32,796 bases of DNA from Verrucomicrobiaceae bacterium. GTDB lineage: Bacteria; Verrucomicrobiota; Verrucomicrobiia; Verrucomicrobiales; Verrucomicrobiaceae. The translations under genes and the position numbers were made by a program. The stretch lies in the NCBI GenBank assembly GCA_021151605.1, contig JAGKWZ010000031.1:1-32796 (forward strand). The letters are read 5' to 3'. The notes under the pieces are model-generated. The model was given only the letters and a program-made list of their open reading frames with translations, searched no databases and was not told the DNA's origin. Of this stretch, positions 1-9,273 are shown one piece after another (the first letter of the stretch is position 1; each line of letters opens with the position of its first letter).

Positions 1-2208
1 GCTGGCAACCCCATCGTCATGACGCTGGATCTCTCCGCCGCCACGCCCGCGTCAGCATGGACTCTCAGCGAGAGCGTTTCCTGGCTCAGCCTCAGCGCCA
101 CCTCCGGCACGGGCGCGCAGACCGTCACCGTAACGATCGATCCCACCAGCCTCGGCAATGGCACCACGACCACACAGATCAGTCTGACTGCTGGTGCTGA
201 TACCCTCCAGATCCCCGTCAGCTTCCGCACGCACGGCATCCTGGAAATCTCCCGAATGATGGCAGACCCCACATTGCCCGTCGTCTATGCGCTTCATAGA
301 GAAAGCGGAACCAATGAAGGCTGGCTCCTGTGGATCGACCCAACCACCGCTCGCACCCTTTACGCCATCGCCATCGACACAGGCATCATCGACTTCGCCG
401 TGCATTCGGGAGATGATCGGATCTACCTCCTCGCTGGCAATGGCGCACGCGTCGTCAGCATCGAGCGTCAGGGGAATCATCGCGTCACTGGCACCTGGAA
501 CACCGCCAGCCCCGCCGCCGCCATCCACAACGGCCCTGTCGGCCGAGTCGTCCTGCGCAGCACCTCAAATGTGCTGCAAATGCACCACAGTATCACTGGT
601 GGCACCGTGGGCACTTCCGTCAGCCTGCCCGCAAATGCCACCACGCAAACTCCCGGCAACGGCACCTTCATCGCCGCCGCCGTGCAGCAGAGCGCCAACG
701 TCACCGGTGTCGCCCGCTACAATCTCAGCAGCAGCGCCATCACCTACTTCACCACCCATTACTGGACCGGCACCTACAGCCCCGTCTTCTCTCTCTCTGG
801 CGATGGCACCCGCGCCATCTATCTAGGTCGAGTCTATGATGCCACCACGCTCGCCAACCTCTACGACCTCGCCACAACCATTCACGCGACTTCCTGGCGT
901 GGTCACATTGGCTGGAGCACTACAAAGGGCTACAGCACTGCGAATGGTGCCGACCTGGGCAACCTGCCCTTTACGACCACACTCATGGCCGCCACGGCGG
1001 ACGACTCACGCCTCGTGCTTTGCAATCCATCTGGGGTGCTTAGCAACAAATTCATCAGCATTGTTCCCCATACGATCGCCATCAGCCCCTCGCCATTGGC
1101 TCTCGGAAACATCCCTCAGACGTCTCCGACGACTCGGTCCGTGACTGTCCAGAACCTCACCCCGCTGGACCTCACCTACACCTTCGCCTCCAGCGACCCC
1201 AAAGTCACCGGCCCCACCACACCCTTTTCCATCAATGCCTGGCAGAGCGCCCAGATCAGCATCACCTGCACGCCGCAGGCCCTGGGAGCCATCACCGCCA
1301 ACCTCAGCCTGACCGCCACAGGCCTGCCTGCCTGGGATAAAGTCATTCCTTTCTCTGCCAATGTGACCAATGAGGTGCAAACCACCATCGGTTTTGAGAT
1401 TGGTGCCCCCTCAGCAGGCACCCAGATGGGAGGCGTCACTTACACGGAAAGTGGCTACTTCTTCACCTCGCCTCAGAATCTACTGCGGATAGGCGCCAAC
1501 CACACTAACCGGCCCAATAACGGCACCGCCCATGTGGCCCCTCTTTTTGGTCAAAGTCCGATGTCCATCACCCGTCCTGGCGGCGGCACCTTCTCCCTGA
1601 TCAGTGTGGATCTCGCCGAATACAGCACTGTCTTCCCCAACCCTATGGACATCCCCTGGACCGGCACCACCGCTACCGGGCAGACTGTGACCACCACCTT
1701 CCGAATCGATGGCATTATCGACGGCACAGGCCCCACCGCCGACTTCCAGACCTTCACCTTCCCCGCCACCTTCCAGAATCTGGTTTCCGCCAGTGTCAGC
1801 GTTACCCCTTACGCCTTTGATAACCTGACGGTGCTGACCAGTGCCACTACCGCATCAGTCGCCACATCAGTCACCGCATCAGCCCTCCCCTCATCCCACA
1901 TCACCTTAGACACCGACGCCGATGGCACCCCCGACTTCGAAGCCCAGCCCGCCACCAGCTTGCTAAACCCGGATGGCACGCGCATCCACCGCTTCGACTG
2001 CCGCCATCTCCCCACCACTGACCCCACCCGCCTCACCGTCCAGGCCAGCCGGGATGGCAGCAGTTGGAGTGACCTCACCCCAGGTCTCGATTACACTTGG
2101 CAGCCCACCGCCGCAGCCGATGACGACAACGCCTGGCAGCGCACCCAGCTCAGAATCCCCAGCACTTCAGATTCGACCTGGGAGTTCCGCATCTTAACAG
2201 AGCCCTGA
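1..2208 (+). CDS. Large secreted/surface beta-rich protein, 5'-truncated
   Basis: The reading frame is open from the first base, so the ATG at 19 is probably internal and the true start lies outside the window. Counting from that ATG, residues 1-72 resemble a BACON-like Ig fold (a W-L-S-L-S core). Residues 75-345 look like a beta-propeller with repeated short strands. Residues 350-450 resemble an ASH/HYDIN-type 'choice-of-anchor' Ig domain, with a run reading LGNIPQTSPTTRSVTVQN. Residues 455-605 form another all-beta module. Near residues 630-640 a DTDADGTPD motif resembles a thrombospondin-type-3 calcium loop. The protein is rich in Thr, Ser and Ala and has no membrane segment in the visible part, which fits an exported adhesin-like or envelope protein. 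The domain names come from pattern recognition only. No catalytic motif is visible, and the function is unknown. Confidence 0.8.
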   Translation, partial: AGNPIVMTLDLSAATPASAWTLSESVSWLSLSATSGTGAQTVTVTIDPTSLGNGTTTTQISLTAGADTLQIPVSFRTHGILEISRMMADPTLPVVYALHRESGTNEGWLLWIDPTTARTLYAIAIDTGIIDFAVHSGDDRIYLLAGNGARVVSIERQGNHRVTGTWNTASPAAAIHNGPVGRVVLRSTSNVLQMHHSITGGTVGTSVSLPANATTQTPGNGTFIAAAVQQSANVTGVARYNLSSSAITYFTTHYWTGTYSPVFSLSGDGTRAIYLGRVYDATTLANLYDLATTIHATSWRGHIGWSTTKGYSTANGADLGNLPFTTTLMAATADDSRLVLCNPSGVLSNKFISIVPHTIAISPSPLALGNIPQTSPTTRSVTVQNLTPLDLTYTFASSDPKVTGPTTPFSINAWQSAQISITCTPQALGAITANLSLTATGLPAWDKVIPFSANVTNEVQTTIGFEIGAPSAGTQMGGVTYTESGYFFTSPQNLLRIGANHTNRPNNGTAHVAPLFGQSPMSITRPGGGTFSLISVDLAEYSTVFPNPMDIPWTGTTATGQTVTTTFRIDGIIDGTGPTADFQTFTFPATFQNLVSASVSVTPYAFDNLTVLTSATTASVATSVTASALPSSHITLDTDADGTPDFEAQPATSLLNPDGTRIHRFDCRHLPTTDPTRLTVQASRDGSSWSDLTPGLDYTWQPTAAADDDNAWQRTQLRIPSTSDSTWEFRILTEP

Positions 2209-2268
2209 TGGACGCGTCGTCATCACGCCCTCGGTGAAAGGATAGGCGGGAGGCCATGTTTACAGGGG

Positions 2269-4872
2269 ATGTTACGTTCCGCCCTGCTTTCATTCTTCCT
2301 CGCAGCATCCAGCCTCGCCCAGGATTTGCTGCCCAAACCTGTGGTTCTTCGACCTGATGGCAAGTGGTGTGATTTCCCTGCGACATGCACGGATGGCGAC
2401 GGCACGCCCTGGGTAGCTTATGTGCAGTGGGACGGCGTGGAAGACAGCCTGCATATCGCCAAGCTCAAAGGTGACGTTCTTGTGGATGTGCTGACCATGA
2501 ACGGCCCTGGCATCATCCACCAGCCAAGCATGGTCCGAGACGGCGCAGGAATGCTCCATGTGTTCTGGTCGCAGGTGAATGGCAAAAATCTCATGGAGCT
2601 CAAACATGCTGCCGTCGCCTACGAAAACACGCCGCCTTCGATGGATGCGTTCACACTCGCTAGTTCGCCAAAGGGAGGCAATGCCTTTGCCAAATCAGCC
2701 GTGGATCCTGCTGGCAACGTCTGGCTCGTCTGGCAAGGCATGCATGGTCGGCCAGCCGATGTGTTCTGCCGTGTTTTCAATGCCAACCGCAGCACATGGT
2801 CGGATGACATTCAGGTGACGAAGGACGCGGCAGGCGATTGGGAGCCGTGCGTGGCTTTTGCAGGTGGAAAGGCCTGGGTCGTGTTCGATTCGGCCCGTGG
2901 CAACGAATTCAACATCTACGCCGCGCCCATCGACGACGATCTGCAAGTAGGCGAAACGAAGCCACTCATCGTCACCGATCGCTACGAAGGCCGCGTTTCG
3001 GCCATCGGATCGAAGGACGGCAAAGGCCTGTGGATCACCTGCGAACGCGGCAATCAGCAATGGGGCCTCGACATGCGTGCGCATGGTCATCAACAAGGCC
3101 TCAATGGCCGTAAGGACACCGTGTTCGCCTACTTAGACATCGAAAGTGGCAAGGTGACCGAACTCCCCGCGCCTGACGCCCTCTTCGCTGATCTTCCAGG
3201 CCCGCAACCCGGCAAAGCAGCCGCTCCACGCGGCAACAACCCGAAGGCGAAAGCCAAGGCCGAGCAGCAAGCCAAAGCCCGCGCCGCGAAGGACAAAGAA
3301 GTCGGTCGCGCGGGTCCGAATCAAGTCGCTGCGGTGAATCTGCCACACGTCATGCTCGATGCCGCAGGTCGCCCATGGCTCACCGTGCGCTACTTCAAGA
3401 ACTACGCCTGGCGCATCGCGCTGACACGCTATGACGAGGCCACGAAGCAATGGACGAAGCCCTTTGCCATCCCTGGCAGCGTGTATTCGCAGGACCATCA
3501 GACCACGCACGCGCTGGGCAAAGATGGCAGCCTTTGGATCGCATGGCCGAGTGATCTGCGCAGCTCCAAACTCCAGCTCAACACCGGCATTCACCTCGCC
3601 AAAGTCGCCACCGATGCTGAGGTGCCACTCGTCGCCGCGCCCGCAGTGAAACCACGCGATCCTTTCCCCGCCTACATCAATCCCACCACGCCCGAGCGTG
3701 CGCAAAACGAGCGCCACACCTGGACGCACGATGGCGTGACTTACCAGCTCTACTGGGGCGATTACCACCGCCACACGGACGTCTCGAATTGCATCACCGC
3801 GAACGACGGCTGCATCGTCGAGCAGTTCCGCTACGCCATCGACATGGGCAAGCTCGACACCCTCGGCACCAGCGACCACACCGACATCGCGAAGATCTAC
3901 ACGCCCTACGAGTGGTGGCTGAACCAGAAGCTCGTCGATGTCTTCTACGCGCCCGGCTTCTTCATGAGCATGTATGCCTACGAGCGCGAGCAAAAGTGGC
4001 CGTATGGACATCGCAACATGGTCTTCGCCCAGCGCGGCGGCCCCATCGTTTACATTCAGCGGAAGAACTACCTCGCCAGCCCCTGGCAGGCCCTTTTCCC
4101 CGTCAAAACAGACGGAGAGGCCGAACTGCATCCCAGCGAACTCTGGAGCGTGCTCACCCGTTACGGCAAACCCGTCACCGCCATCTCTCACACCGGCGCG
4201 ACGGGCATGGGCACCGATTGGGATCAAATCCCGCCGATTGATCATCGCGTCGAAAACGTCATCGAGATCTACCAAGGTGCCCGTGTCAGCTACGAGGCCC
4301 CCGGCGCTCCGCAGCCCACCGTCGGTCTGCGTGAAGGCGAGAAGTACAACCATTCCTCCGATGTCGTCGGCGTGCCCGTCGTGGGCGAGCCGATTCGTAG
4401 CTTCACCGTGAAGAACAACGGCGTGTATCAGCACGCGCTTGAGATCGGCCACAAACTCGGCGTCTGGGCGAACAGCGACCACATTTCCACTCACACGAGC
4501 TACGGCGGCGTCTATGTGAAGGAATTCACCCGCGAAGGAATCATCGAGGGCCTCAACGCCCGTCGCACCATCGCCGCCACGGACAAAATTTTCGTCGAGT
4601 TCACCTGCAACGACAAACTCCTCGGCACCGAGATTGCCATCAGTGGCAAACCGGTGCTGAAATTCGCCATCGACGGCACCGCGGCCATCAAACGCGTCAC
4701 CTTGGTCCGCAACGAAAAGGACCACCAGCAATGGGAACCGGGGGCAAAGACCTTCTCCCAGACCTTCACCGACGAATCGCCGCTCCTGGGCGAAAACCGC
4801 TACTACCTCCGCGTCGAGCAAAACGATGGCAACATGGCCTGGAGCAGCCCGGTGTGGGTGCAGGTGAAGTAG
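2269..4872 (+). CDS. Secreted DUF3604-family protein with N-terminal propeller-like region
   Basis: The 867-residue protein starts with a signal peptide (MLRSALLSFFLAASSLAQ), which supports the ATG at 2269. Only a GGGAGG-like purine run lies farther upstream. Residues 25-460 carry repeated 'DGxGxxWVxW' strands typical of propeller domains such as sialidase/NHL types. A Lys/Ala/Arg-rich insert sits at about 318-346. From about residue 490 the sequence matches DUF3604, a PHP-like family: YHRHTD near 499 and TSDHTD near 534 are probable metal ligands, and NSDHISTH follows later. The C-terminus resembles a beta domain. DUF3604 proteins are common in Planctomycetes and Verrucomicrobia. A metal-dependent hydrolase role is inferred from the His/Asp motifs, and the substrate is unknown. 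It lies 60 bp downstream of the preceding surface-protein gene and ends at a strong terminator. Confidence 0.88.
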   Translation: MLRSALLSFFLAASSLAQDLLPKPVVLRPDGKWCDFPATCTDGDGTPWVAYVQWDGVEDSLHIAKLKGDVLVDVLTMNGPGIIHQPSMVRDGAGMLHVFWSQVNGKNLMELKHAAVAYENTPPSMDAFTLASSPKGGNAFAKSAVDPAGNVWLVWQGMHGRPADVFCRVFNANRSTWSDDIQVTKDAAGDWEPCVAFAGGKAWVVFDSARGNEFNIYAAPIDDDLQVGETKPLIVTDRYEGRVSAIGSKDGKGLWITCERGNQQWGLDMRAHGHQQGLNGRKDTVFAYLDIESGKVTELPAPDALFADLPGPQPGKAAAPRGNNPKAKAKAEQQAKARAAKDKEVGRAGPNQVAAVNLPHVMLDAAGRPWLTVRYFKNYAWRIALTRYDEATKQWTKPFAIPGSVYSQDHQTTHALGKDGSLWIAWPSDLRSSKLQLNTGIHLAKVATDAEVPLVAAPAVKPRDPFPAYINPTTPERAQNERHTWTHDGVTYQLYWGDYHRHTDVSNCITANDGCIVEQFRYAIDMGKLDTLGTSDHTDIAKIYTPYEWWLNQKLVDVFYAPGFFMSMYAYEREQKWPYGHRNMVFAQRGGPIVYIQRKNYLASPWQALFPVKTDGEAELHPSELWSVLTRYGKPVTAISHTGATGMGTDWDQIPPIDHRVENVIEIYQGARVSYEAPGAPQPTVGLREGEKYNHSSDVVGVPVVGEPIRSFTVKNNGVYQHALEIGHKLGVWANSDHISTHTSYGGVYVKEFTREGIIEGLNARRTIAATDKIFVEFTCNDKLLGTEIAISGKPVLKFAIDGTAAIKRVTLVRNEKDHQQWEPGAKTFSQTFTDESPLLGENRYYLRVEQNDGNMAWSSPVWVQVK

Positions 4873-4891
4873 GTCTCCGCAGCCAGTCTTC

Positions 4892-4938
4892 GTCAAAAGG
4901 TCAAGGAGGTCATCTCGACCTCCTTGACCCTTTTTGAC
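4892..4938. terminator. Bidirectional intrinsic terminator between convergent genes
   Basis: A perfect 13-bp inverted repeat (arms 4899-4911 and 4917-4929, GGTCAAGGAGGTC and its complement) encloses a 5-nt loop. The stem extends outward through GTCAAAA (4892-4898) pairing with TTTTGAC (4932-4938) across a 2-nt bulge. On the plus strand it is followed by a T-run (4931-4935) and on the minus strand by TTTT. It lies 20 bp after the DUF3604 stop codon and 28 bp after the stop of the facing ThuA-fusion gene, so it can end transcription in both directions. Confidence 0.85.
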
Positions 4939-4966
4939 AAAGCACAGCGCCTGACCGGCACTGCCA

Positions 4967-7900
4967 CTACTTCATCGGATGCTCTTTGAGCAGCTCAGTC
5001 GTGTTATAGAACATCATGCGGCCGGGGTTGGCGGCGCGGATTTTGCCGACTTGTGTAGGGGTGATGGGGTCGGCTTGGTTGCCGAAGGCGTTGCGCACAA
5101 AGGTGAGCACGGAGGCCATTTCATCATCCTTCAGCATCCCGGCGAAGGGTGTCATGGGGACTTGGCCATCGTATTTTTTCCCGTTTACTTCGAGCGGTCC
5201 CATGAGGCCATACATAGCGATCTTGATGAGGCGATCAGCATCGCCCATGACCCAGGGGCTTTTCTCGATGGATGGGAAGGCGGGATCGAGGCCTTTGCCG
5301 TTCGGCTGATGGCAGGTCACGCAGTGGCCTTCGCGGTAGTAGATCTTTTGTCCGGCCATGAACTGGGCTTTGGCTTCGGCGCTGAGGTTTGCCGGGGCCT
5401 TGATCTCGGCAAACTCGGGCTTCTCGACTTCGGCGATGCCAGCGAGGCGATCTGCGGCGGTCTTGGCGGCGTTTTGGCTCCACACATCCAGCGGCTTGCT
5501 GCTGGCGATGGCGACGATCTTCTTGCCTGCATTGGTATCAGGCAGCCAGGAGGCGGCGACGATGGCTTCCAGGCGCACGCGGCCATGTTCATCGGCAGCG
5601 GCTTTTTCCAGAAGCGCTGCATGATCGGCGATGACGTGGTGGTTGTAGCGCAGCACGCGGACGGCAGCGGCACGGGCGTGGAAGTCGGTGGATGCGAGCA
5701 TCTCGCGCAGCAGGTCGCCATCGACCTGATTCATGCCCCAGGTGACCCAGAGGGCTTCGAGCTTGGCGTGGACATCGGTTTGCTTTGCGGCCCAGGCTTT
5801 GACGGCGGGGATCACTTCGCTGGCAGGATGACTGCGCAGCTCGCGGCGGGTGCGGTAGCGGACGCGGAGTTCGGGTTCCTTCAGGTTCTCGAGCAAAGCA
5901 GCGACGGGTGCGCCATCGACCTGCACGGGCTTCACCAGCGGCCGGCTCGGGTAGGTGATGCGGTAAATGCGGCCATGGACATGGTCACGCAGCGGATCAC
6001 GAGCATTGTGCTGCATGTGGCCGATCAGGACGTTGTGCCAGTCGATGACATAAAGGCTGCCATCGGGCGCGAACTCGAGATCGACGGGGCGGAAGTTGCC
6101 GTCGCTGCTCTTGAGCAAATCCTGACGGAAGCTGGTCTTCCAGCCGGTGCTGTCGTCTTCGATTTTGTGTTGCTTGATGCCGAGGAAACCGATGGCGTTG
6201 GCGAGGATGATGTCACCTTGTACTTCATCGGGGAAGTGACGCGAAGAGACGATCTCCAGTCCGCTGGTGGGACGCACTTTTTGGGCGGACGGGATGAGGT
6301 CGGGCGTGGACGGTGTCTTGCTGCCGAAGGTAGGTTTCACCGAGACAGGCAAGCCCCAGTTCATGCTGGTGCCGGAGGTGTGGAGGAAGAAATCCTGGCC
6401 CCACTTGTCGAACACGAAGCCCCAGGGATTTGGGATGCTCATCTGGATGGTGCGCTCGAGCTGGCCGCGCTGTGGGCTGTAGCGGAAGAAGCCGCCATCG
6501 ACGCAGCGGACGGGGCCGTATGGCGTCTCGACATTCGAGTGGAGGAAGACGCCCTCGCAAAGCATGAAGGCACCGCTCGGATCGGCAGTGTAGGCGCTGA
6601 TGGCGTGATGCGTGTCGTGCGTGTCAAAGCCGCCGAGGATGATCTCCGTGCGGTCGGCTTTGTCGTCGCCGTCGGTGTCGGTCAGCAGCACGAGGTTTGG
6701 CTCCTGCGAAACATAGACGCCTTCAGGGGCAAACTCGAAGCCGATGGGCAAATGCAGTTTGTCGGCGAACACGGTTTCTTTGTCGGCCTTGCCGTCGCCA
6801 TTCGTGTCTTCATAAATGAGCAGCATGTCGTTCGGCATCGGATCGCCAGGGCGATAGTGCGGATACTTCGGCATGGTGGCGACCCAGAGGCGGCCTTTGT
6901 CATCAAAGGACATCTGCATCGGCTTGGCCAGATTTGGGAACTCCTGCTCGCTGGCAAACAGCTCGACTTTGTAGCCCTCGGGCACCGTGAGCGACTTCAC
7001 GGCTTCCTCGCCGTAGAGATACTTCGTGCTGCCGTTCTTCACGCTTGGCTGGTAGTTCGTCGGCACAGGCGAAAGCTTCAGCGTCTTGCTGTCATCGACG
7101 GCGAGATCCTTCTTCTTCGCGGAGGCGACATCGTGAATAAGAGAGTCACGCAGCGCGGCCATCTCGCGTGTCTTTTGCACTTCTTCGGGGTAGTTCTGCG
7201 GGCCAAAGGGATTGTATCGCTGGCCGTGCGTATGGACGCCGTTGAGGATGTTGTAGTCGTTGTTCCAGAACCAGTCTTTCTCCTTCACGGCTTCATGCAC
7301 GAGCTTCGGATCAGCCTTCGATTCGCGGCTTTGATGTCCATACATGCCCGTGGTGAGTAGTTCGGCGATCTTCTCGTAGCCTTCTTCGTTCGGCACGAAA
7401 CCACCGGTCGTCAGCGATTGCTCGGTCTTGTCATAAAGCGCCTTCGTGGGCGAGAAGAGGTCGATGAAAGTCAGGCCGCGCTTCTTGGCCACGGTCTCCA
7501 CAGCGGCGGCGTAGAGGATGAGGTTGGCGTTTTCCTTGTCGCCGTTCGGCAGGTCGCGCTTGGCGCTCAGATTTTCATAGGCGATGGGGCTGACGAGCAC
7601 GAGACGCGGGGCCGCTTTGCCATTGTAGGCCTTGCTCAGCGTGTGCGTGACCCAGGCGTCGAGTTCGTCCTCGAAGTTCTTCACCTTGCTCGGGCCGTCG
7701 AAGGATTCGTTGTAACCAAAGAAGGCCACGATGGTGTCGGCCTTCAGATGCGTGAGCCACTGGTCAGGCGTGGAGTAGAAGCCTTTGCCGTTGTGAATCT
7801 TTTTGTCGGGGTGGAACTTCTCCGCGCCGGGGAAGGCCCACTGAGAAACGCGCGCTGGATGCGGACGGAAGCCAGGGGTGTCGCCCACATGGCCCATGTT

Positions 7901-9121
7901 GCGGAAGAAGAGTTCTTCGTTCGGGTAGCGCAGGTGCAGCTCGGTTTCGATGCGGCTATACCAGGTGTCGCGCTCGGCGAGTCCGTTGCCGATGAGCACA
8001 ATGCGCTCGCCCTTCGCCGGAGGAGCCACGGATTGAGCACGAGCCGTAGTCGCGGTGGCAGGTTCGTCACTTGGAGCGTGAGGATGATCATTCGCAGCAG
8101 CGGCTTCCTTTTTCTTTTCGCCGGGCAGGCCGGTGGAGGGGCTCTTACCGGTGGCGAAGTCGCCGGGCTTGAGATTGATCTGCTTGTAGTGGTCGCTCTT
8201 CAGCGCGGAATAGTTCGTCGGATTGAAGGGATCAATGAAGTCCACTTTCGCCTTGGCTGGCACCTCGATGCCGAGCAGGTGGAAGGAAGCGTTCACGATC
8301 AAGCGGCGCAGATCTTCGTCAGCGAAGTCCACAGAGGCACCCATCGTGGTGCAGAAGGACTTGCCCGTGCCTTTGCCATCTGGCGTCTTGTATTCAAAGA
8401 GCCAGGCCAGCGCTTGCATGGGCTCGTTCTTCGGACCCTTCACCGGATACGAGCGATCATGCAGGCTCTCCGTCACTGCGCCGCGCAGAAGGATCGTCGC
8501 CTTGCTCAAGTTCAGATTTTTCACAGAATAGACATCCGTGGTGCCAAAGATCTCCTCCACGCCTTGCAGCACGGGATGTTTCAGGTTCGCTGTCTCGAAG
8601 ACACTGCGAGTGCCTTCTTTCTTGTGTGCGCCATGATGGGCCACCCATTTCTCACCGAGGATCTGAAGGCCGAACTCCGACCATTTGAATTCACCTGTTT
8701 TAGCTCCGCCGGAGAAAGCGTGCGTCGCTGTGCGGATGCCGATCACCGGCTTGCCAGCATTCAGATAGCGCGCGAAGGGGGCAAGCTGCGCCTCGGGGAG
8801 CTGGCGGAAGCGCGTGCCGATGATCATGAGGTCGGCGTTGTCCAGCACCTCGGTGCCGCGAATGTTCTTCTGGTTGTTCGGGTCGATGTATCCCGCTTTT
8901 TCATCCGTGGAGAAAAGGACAATGCAGTTAAAGCCATGTATCTTCGCCAGGATCTTCGCCAGCATGGGCATCGTCTCCTCAGTGCGGTATTCCTCATCGC
9001 CTGCGACGAGTACGATGGTTTTGCCTTTGCCAGCGCCGCCCGGATTGGCAGCTATTTCGAGGTAGTCCTGAGCAGACACGAGGCTGCACAGGAAAGTGAG
9101 GGTGAGGAGGAGGTACTTCAT
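4967..9121 (-). CDS. ThuA / SGNH-like / PVC beta-propeller / cytochrome c fusion protein
   Basis: I place the start at 9121, where the sequence MKYLLLTLTFLCSLVSAQ is a clear signal peptide. The frame runs 56 codons further upstream, but that part looks non-coding. The protein has 1384 residues. ThuA (glutamine-amidotransferase-like) spans about 35-285. An SGNH/GDSL-hydrolase-like domain spans 370-595. A PVC-type 'membrane-bound dehydrogenase' beta-propeller spans 712-1056 and contains EDTNGDGKAD and TDTDGDDKAD calcium-loop-like repeats. A HEAT-like helical stretch covers 1070-1220. A cytochrome c domain with CVTCH at 1267-1271 and a likely distal Met in VPMTPF near 1323 closes the protein. 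The family is periplasmic and thought to act in carbohydrate oxidation or binding, but the substrate is unknown. In the SGNH-like part the usual Gly-Asp-Ser nucleophile region reads IGNGLAERD and the terminal D-x-x-H motif is not recognisable, so this domain may be non-catalytic. Confidence 0.92.
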   Translation of the reverse strand: MKYLLLTLTFLCSLVSAQDYLEIAANPGGAGKGKTIVLVAGDEEYRTEETMPMLAKILAKIHGFNCIVLFSTDEKAGYIDPNNQKNIRGTEVLDNADLMIIGTRFRQLPEAQLAPFARYLNAGKPVIGIRTATHAFSGGAKTGEFKWSEFGLQILGEKWVAHHGAHKKEGTRSVFETANLKHPVLQGVEEIFGTTDVYSVKNLNLSKATILLRGAVTESLHDRSYPVKGPKNEPMQALAWLFEYKTPDGKGTGKSFCTTMGASVDFADEDLRRLIVNASFHLLGIEVPAKAKVDFIDPFNPTNYSALKSDHYKQINLKPGDFATGKSPSTGLPGEKKKEAAAANDHPHAPSDEPATATTARAQSVAPPAKGERIVLIGNGLAERDTWYSRIETELHLRYPNEELFFRNMGHVGDTPGFRPHPARVSQWAFPGAEKFHPDKKIHNGKGFYSTPDQWLTHLKADTIVAFFGYNESFDGPSKVKNFEDELDAWVTHTLSKAYNGKAAPRLVLVSPIAYENLSAKRDLPNGDKENANLILYAAAVETVAKKRGLTFIDLFSPTKALYDKTEQSLTTGGFVPNEEGYEKIAELLTTGMYGHQSRESKADPKLVHEAVKEKDWFWNNDYNILNGVHTHGQRYNPFGPQNYPEEVQKTREMAALRDSLIHDVASAKKKDLAVDDSKTLKLSPVPTNYQPSVKNGSTKYLYGEEAVKSLTVPEGYKVELFASEQEFPNLAKPMQMSFDDKGRLWVATMPKYPHYRPGDPMPNDMLLIYEDTNGDGKADKETVFADKLHLPIGFEFAPEGVYVSQEPNLVLLTDTDGDDKADRTEIILGGFDTHDTHHAISAYTADPSGAFMLCEGVFLHSNVETPYGPVRCVDGGFFRYSPQRGQLERTIQMSIPNPWGFVFDKWGQDFFLHTSGTSMNWGLPVSVKPTFGSKTPSTPDLIPSAQKVRPTSGLEIVSSRHFPDEVQGDIILANAIGFLGIKQHKIEDDSTGWKTSFRQDLLKSSDGNFRPVDLEFAPDGSLYVIDWHNVLIGHMQHNARDPLRDHVHGRIYRITYPSRPLVKPVQVDGAPVAALLENLKEPELRVRYRTRRELRSHPASEVIPAVKAWAAKQTDVHAKLEALWVTWGMNQVDGDLLREMLASTDFHARAAAVRVLRYNHHVIADHAALLEKAAADEHGRVRLEAIVAASWLPDTNAGKKIVAIASSKPLDVWSQNAAKTAADRLAGIAEVEKPEFAEIKAPANLSAEAKAQFMAGQKIYYREGHCVTCHQPNGKGLDPAFPSIEKSPWVMGDADRLIKIAMYGLMGPLEVNGKKYDGQVPMTPFAGMLKDDEMASVLTFVRNAFGNQADPITPTQVGKIRAANPGRMMFYNTTELLKEHPMK

Positions 9122-9273
9122 GGTTGGGTCAACGGGCGGGAGTCGTAATACCGCGCGAGGTGATAAAACCGGACATTTTTTCTGCGACTTCTTTTTCAGA
9201 GGCGACCGCACACAAAAGGGACTGGGGCTGACGTTAAGCGCACGAACCGCGCACCGCGCCATCTCACCCATCC
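9122..9273. promoter_or_regulatory. Divergent promoter region
   Basis: This 152-bp gap separates two diverging signal-peptide genes, the ThuA fusion and the Arg-rich secreted protein, so promoters for both must lie here. It is locally AT-richer around 9160-9200, with T-runs, but I could not assign convincing -35/-10 boxes or an operator. Confidence 0.4.

Noticed and set aside
3133..4896. 587-codon minus-strand frame opposite the DUF3604 gene
   Set aside because: No domain or signal is visible, and the plus strand encodes a recognisable family with its signal peptide.
4979..9148. Long plus-strand frames (793 and 576 codons) opposite the ThuA-fusion gene
   Set aside because: They are antisense shadows of a GC3-rich gene. 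The minus strand carries clear domains and a signal peptide, while the plus frames have none.
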